DNA of 64,000 bases from Variovorax sp. V93 (GTDB lineage Bacteria > Pseudomonadota > Gammaproteobacteria > Burkholderiales > Burkholderiaceae_C). Shown piece after piece: positions 61,609 to 64,000 of the stretch. Under the pieces are notes generated by a model. It searched no databases and had not been told where the DNA came from. It was given only the letters and a program-made list of their open reading frames with translations. The position numbers were made by a program, and so were the translations under genes. The stretch's first letter is position 1; every line of letters begins with the position of its first letter. The stretch is taken from positions 4,340,001 through 4,404,000 of the forward strand of contig NZ_AP028669.1 in NCBI RefSeq assembly GCF_041154485.1, given 5' to 3'.

Positions 61609-64000
61609 TCAGGCCGCGCTGACCGCGGCGGCCAGCGCCCGGCTCATGGCCTCGAACTGGAACTGGCGCGCGAGGATGCGCTGCGCCTCGGTCCAGGCCA
61701 GGCATTCGGGCTCTTCGGTATCGATCTCGTCGAGCTGGTTCATGATGCCGCGAAAGTAGCCCAGGTTCACCGCTTCGTCGAGTGCGCGCAGCCGCGCCAG
61801 CGAAGGCGCCCGCATGGCGCGCGCCGCGGCGGCGGGCGCGGGCTTGGCCGCCGTGTCGGTCCACCGCAGGCCGAGGCGGCGCTCGAGCCAGTCGAGCAGT
61901 TCCGTGTGGCGCACCGGCTTGACGAAGAAGTCTTCCGGCGCAATGCCCACGTCGTTTTCCAGGCCCTTGTCAAAGGCATTGGCCGAGACGATGGCCACGC
62001 AGGCATCGGCCAGCCCGAGCCTGCGCGCGCGGCGGATGGTCTCCCAGCCGTCGATGCCCGGCATCGCGAGGTCGACGAACATCGCATCGGGCCGGTAGCC
62101 GGCCGCGACGAGGTCGAGCGCGTCGTGGCCGCTGGCGGCGCTGCGCAGCTCGAAGCCGAGCGGCGCCAGCACGTGGCCGAGCAGTTCGCGGTCGGCCTCC
62201 TCGTTGTCGACCACCAGCAGCCGCCGGCGCGGGCCTTCGTAGCCGCGCCGCGCAGGCTGCAGCGGCACCGGCCGGCCCGAGGCGCCGGCCGCATCGTGCA
62301 CGCGCGGCAGGAAGAGCCGCACGCAGAAGAGCGAACCTTCGCCCGGGGTGCTGCGCACCTTCATCTCGCCGCCCATCAGGTCGGTCAGCATCTTGGCGAT
62401 GGTGAGGCCCAGCCCCGCGCCGGGCGTGGAGGCCGCGGCCGCATCGCCGCGCGTGAAGGGCTCGAAGATGCGCTCGATGTCCTCGGCCGTCATGCCGGGG
62501 CCGGTGTCCTCGATCTCGACCGAGGCGAATTCGCGCGCGTACGACAGCCGCAGCCTCACCTCGCCCGCGGCCGTGAACTTGATGGCATTGCCCAGCAGGT
62601 TGATGAGGATCTGGCACACGCGCTTCTCGTCGGCGCGCACCACCTCGGGCAAGCTGCCCGTGGTCTCGAAGCGGAAGCGCAGGCCCTTCTCGGCCGCCTG
62701 CAGCTCGAACATGTCGGCCAGCTCGCGCAGGGTGTCGGCAAAGCGCATGGGCCTGGCATGCAGCGTGAGCTTGCCGGCCTCGATGTGGGCAATGGCCAGC
62801 GTGCCCTCGATGAGCGACAGCAGATGCTCGCCGCCGCGCTTGATCACCGCCACCGCCTGCTGGCGGTGCGGCGGCACGGACTGGTCCTCGCCCATCAGCT
62901 GCGCGTAGCCCAGGATGCTGTTGAGCGGCGTGCGCAGCTCATGGCTGATGGCACTGATGTAGCGGCTCTTGGCCTGGTTGGCCTGGTCGGCGGCGCGCCG
63001 CGCCTGCTCGGCCGCAAGCTTGGCCTGCTCGGCGACTTCGCGCGCCTCCTCCGCGGTCTGCTTGGCCGACTGCAATGCGCGGTCGGTCGCGCGGTGCAGT
63101 TCGATCTCTCGCATCAGCAGATGGGTCTGGCGGTTCGATTCTTCCTGCGCGACTCTCCGGCTCTGGTGCGCCAGCACCAGCCACCAGGCCACCACGCCCG
63201 CAATCACCAGCAGCGCCATGTACGCCTTCAGAAAGCCCGAGCGCAGCGCCGACTGCTGCACGCCGGCCAGCGCCTCGGCCAGTTCCGACTGCGAAGCCAG
63301 CTGCTGCGCGCTCTCGGCCAATGCGCGCAGCTCCTGCTGGTAGAGCACGCCGAACACCACCGCCAGCACCGGCACGATGATCAGCATCAGCAGCAGGAAG
63401 TGCCCCAGCCCGGTGTCGAGGTAGCGCCAGCTGAAGCGCGGCAGCAGCCAGCGCAGCACCGACGACCATTGCGCCGACAGGCTCGCATGCGGCTTGCACA
63501 GGTCGCCGCAGCGCGCGTCGAGCGTGCAGCACAGCGAGCAGATCACGCCCTGGTAGGCCGGGCAGTGGGCCATGTCGGGGCCTTCGTACTCGCGCTCGCA
63601 GATCACGCAGTGCTGCACTTTGAGGCGCTGGTAGCTGCCTTCCGCGCCGCCCTCGTCCACGGCATGCTCGACCCGCGCCCAGCGCACCGCGCGCGGGCCC
63701 GCGGCGGGTGCGAAGGCGACCGCACCATGGCCGGCCGAGCCCCGCGCCAGGTAGTACTTGCCGCCCGTGGCCCAGGCCAGCAGCGGCGAAACCACCAGCG
63801 CCGTGCCCAGCGCGATGAGCGCCGAGAAAGCCTGCGCGAGCGGCCCGAACACGCCCAGGTGCGCGGTGATCGACAGCACCGAGGCCAGCGCCATCGCGCC
63901 GACGCCCACCGGGTTGATGTCCCACAGGTGGGCCCGCTTGAACTCGATGCCCGGCGGCGACAGGCCCAGCGGCTTGTTGATGACCAGGTCGGCCACCACC
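61609..64000 (-). CDS. hybrid sensor histidine kinase with membrane-transporter-like N-terminus (truncated by window)
   Basis: The visible 796 residues are the C-terminal part; the N-terminus lies beyond the right edge. The first part (GIEFKRAHLWDINPVGVGAMALASVLSITAHL, then ALIALGTALVVSPLLAWATGGKYYLAR) resembles the last helices of kinases fused to sodium-solute-symporter domains. A cysteine cluster of about ten Cys in 60 residues follows (CVICEREYEG, HCPAYQGVICSLCCTLDARCGDLCKPH). Then come two helices, a coiled coil, HisKA (His353 of the visible part, AISHELRTPLNSILG), HATPase (DTGPGM, GAGLGLTIAKML) and a receiver (Asp643 in FVDLAMPGIDGWE). A short C-terminal region may be a phosphotransfer remnant. 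Confidence 0.92.
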   Translation of the reverse strand, partial: VVADLVINKPLGLSPPGIEFKRAHLWDINPVGVGAMALASVLSITAHLGVFGPLAQAFSALIALGTALVVSPLLAWATGGKYYLARGSAGHGAVAFAPAAGPRAVRWARVEHAVDEGGAEGSYQRLKVQHCVICEREYEGPDMAHCPAYQGVICSLCCTLDARCGDLCKPHASLSAQWSSVLRWLLPRFSWRYLDTGLGHFLLLMLIIVPVLAVVFGVLYQQELRALAESAQQLASQSELAEALAGVQQSALRSGFLKAYMALLVIAGVVAWWLVLAHQSRRVAQEESNRQTHLLMREIELHRATDRALQSAKQTAEEAREVAEQAKLAAEQARRAADQANQAKSRYISAISHELRTPLNSILGYAQLMGEDQSVPPHRQQAVAVIKRGGEHLLSLIEGTLAIAHIEAGKLTLHARPMRFADTLRELADMFELQAAEKGLRFRFETTGSLPEVVRADEKRVCQILINLLGNAIKFTAAGEVRLRLSYAREFASVEIEDTGPGMTAEDIERIFEPFTRGDAAAASTPGAGLGLTIAKMLTDLMGGEMKVRSTPGEGSLFCVRLFLPRVHDAAGASGRPVPLQPARRGYEGPRRRLLVVDNEEADRELLGHVLAPLGFELRSAASGHDALDLVAAGYRPDAMFVDLAMPGIDGWETIRRARRLGLADACVAIVSANAFDKGLENDVGIAPEDFFVKPVRHTELLDWLERRLGLRWTDTAAKPAPAAAARAMRAPSLARLRALDEAVNLGYFRGIMNQLDEIDTEEPECLAWTEAQRILARQFQFEAMSRALAAAVSAA

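Overview
This window looks like about 64 kb of chromosome from a high-GC betaproteobacterium of the family Comamonadaceae, most likely Variovorax or a close relative. The reasons are the very high GC content, the gene orders hemA-prfA-prmC-grxD, rplU-rpmA-obgE-proB and pilBCD-coaE-zapD-yacG, and a short repeat of a kind I associate with that family. The genus is an inference from gene order and protein style, not from a search. Coding density is very high: no gap exceeds 300 bases. I see no insertion sequence, prophage, CRISPR array or rRNA.

Layout. (1) 1-2310, + strand: fliO (partial)-fliP-fliQ-fliR, the membrane core of the flagellar export apparatus. (2) 2329-5532, - strand: flgL and flgK, the hook-filament junction. 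(3) 5658-19128, - strand: seven chemoreceptor genes and two nearly identical cheW genes. (4) 19139-26558, - strand: flgJ back to flgB, the rod, ring and hook genes. (5) 26725-28269, + strand: flgA, flgM, flgN. (6) 28279-29479: a Crp/Fnr regulator and a small membrane protein, both - strand. (7) 29612-35227, + strand: hemA, prfA, prmC, grxD, a cupin and a CNNM/CorC-like protein. (8) 35334-42096: a lytic transglycosylase and proS (-), rppH and a CNP1-like lipoprotein (+), then proB, obgE, rpmA, rplU (-). (9) 42240-51750, + strand: ispB, tRNA-Pro(CGG), pilB-pilC-pilD, coaE, a two-gene O-acetylation pair, zapD, yacG. (10) 51756-59239, - strand: an OafA-type acyltransferase, a MutT-type Nudix protein, a DUF815 ATPase, argJ and secA. 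(11) 59435-64000: dciA (+), then an outer-membrane protein, a LuxR-type response regulator and a hybrid histidine kinase (-) that runs off the right edge.

How it fits together. About 28 kb is one motility locus: export gate, rod-hook-junction structure, P-ring chaperone (FlgA), anti-sigma28 switch (FlgM/FlgN) and a receptor bank. The sequence carries an almost perfect sigma28 promoter before flgM (27468-27494) and a good one before a chemoreceptor (16881-16907), so receptors and the late flagellar switch appear to share late control.

Two observations stand out. First, the seven-receptor/two-CheW block lies exactly between flgJ and flgK. It shows recent duplication and gene conversion: the two cheW genes differ by only about four bases over 434, and one receptor has a mosaic signalling domain. 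Second, a roughly 92-base structured element follows the stop codon of four genes, always in the same orientation. Its hairpin stem shows compensatory base changes between copies. A diverged fifth copy follows argJ.
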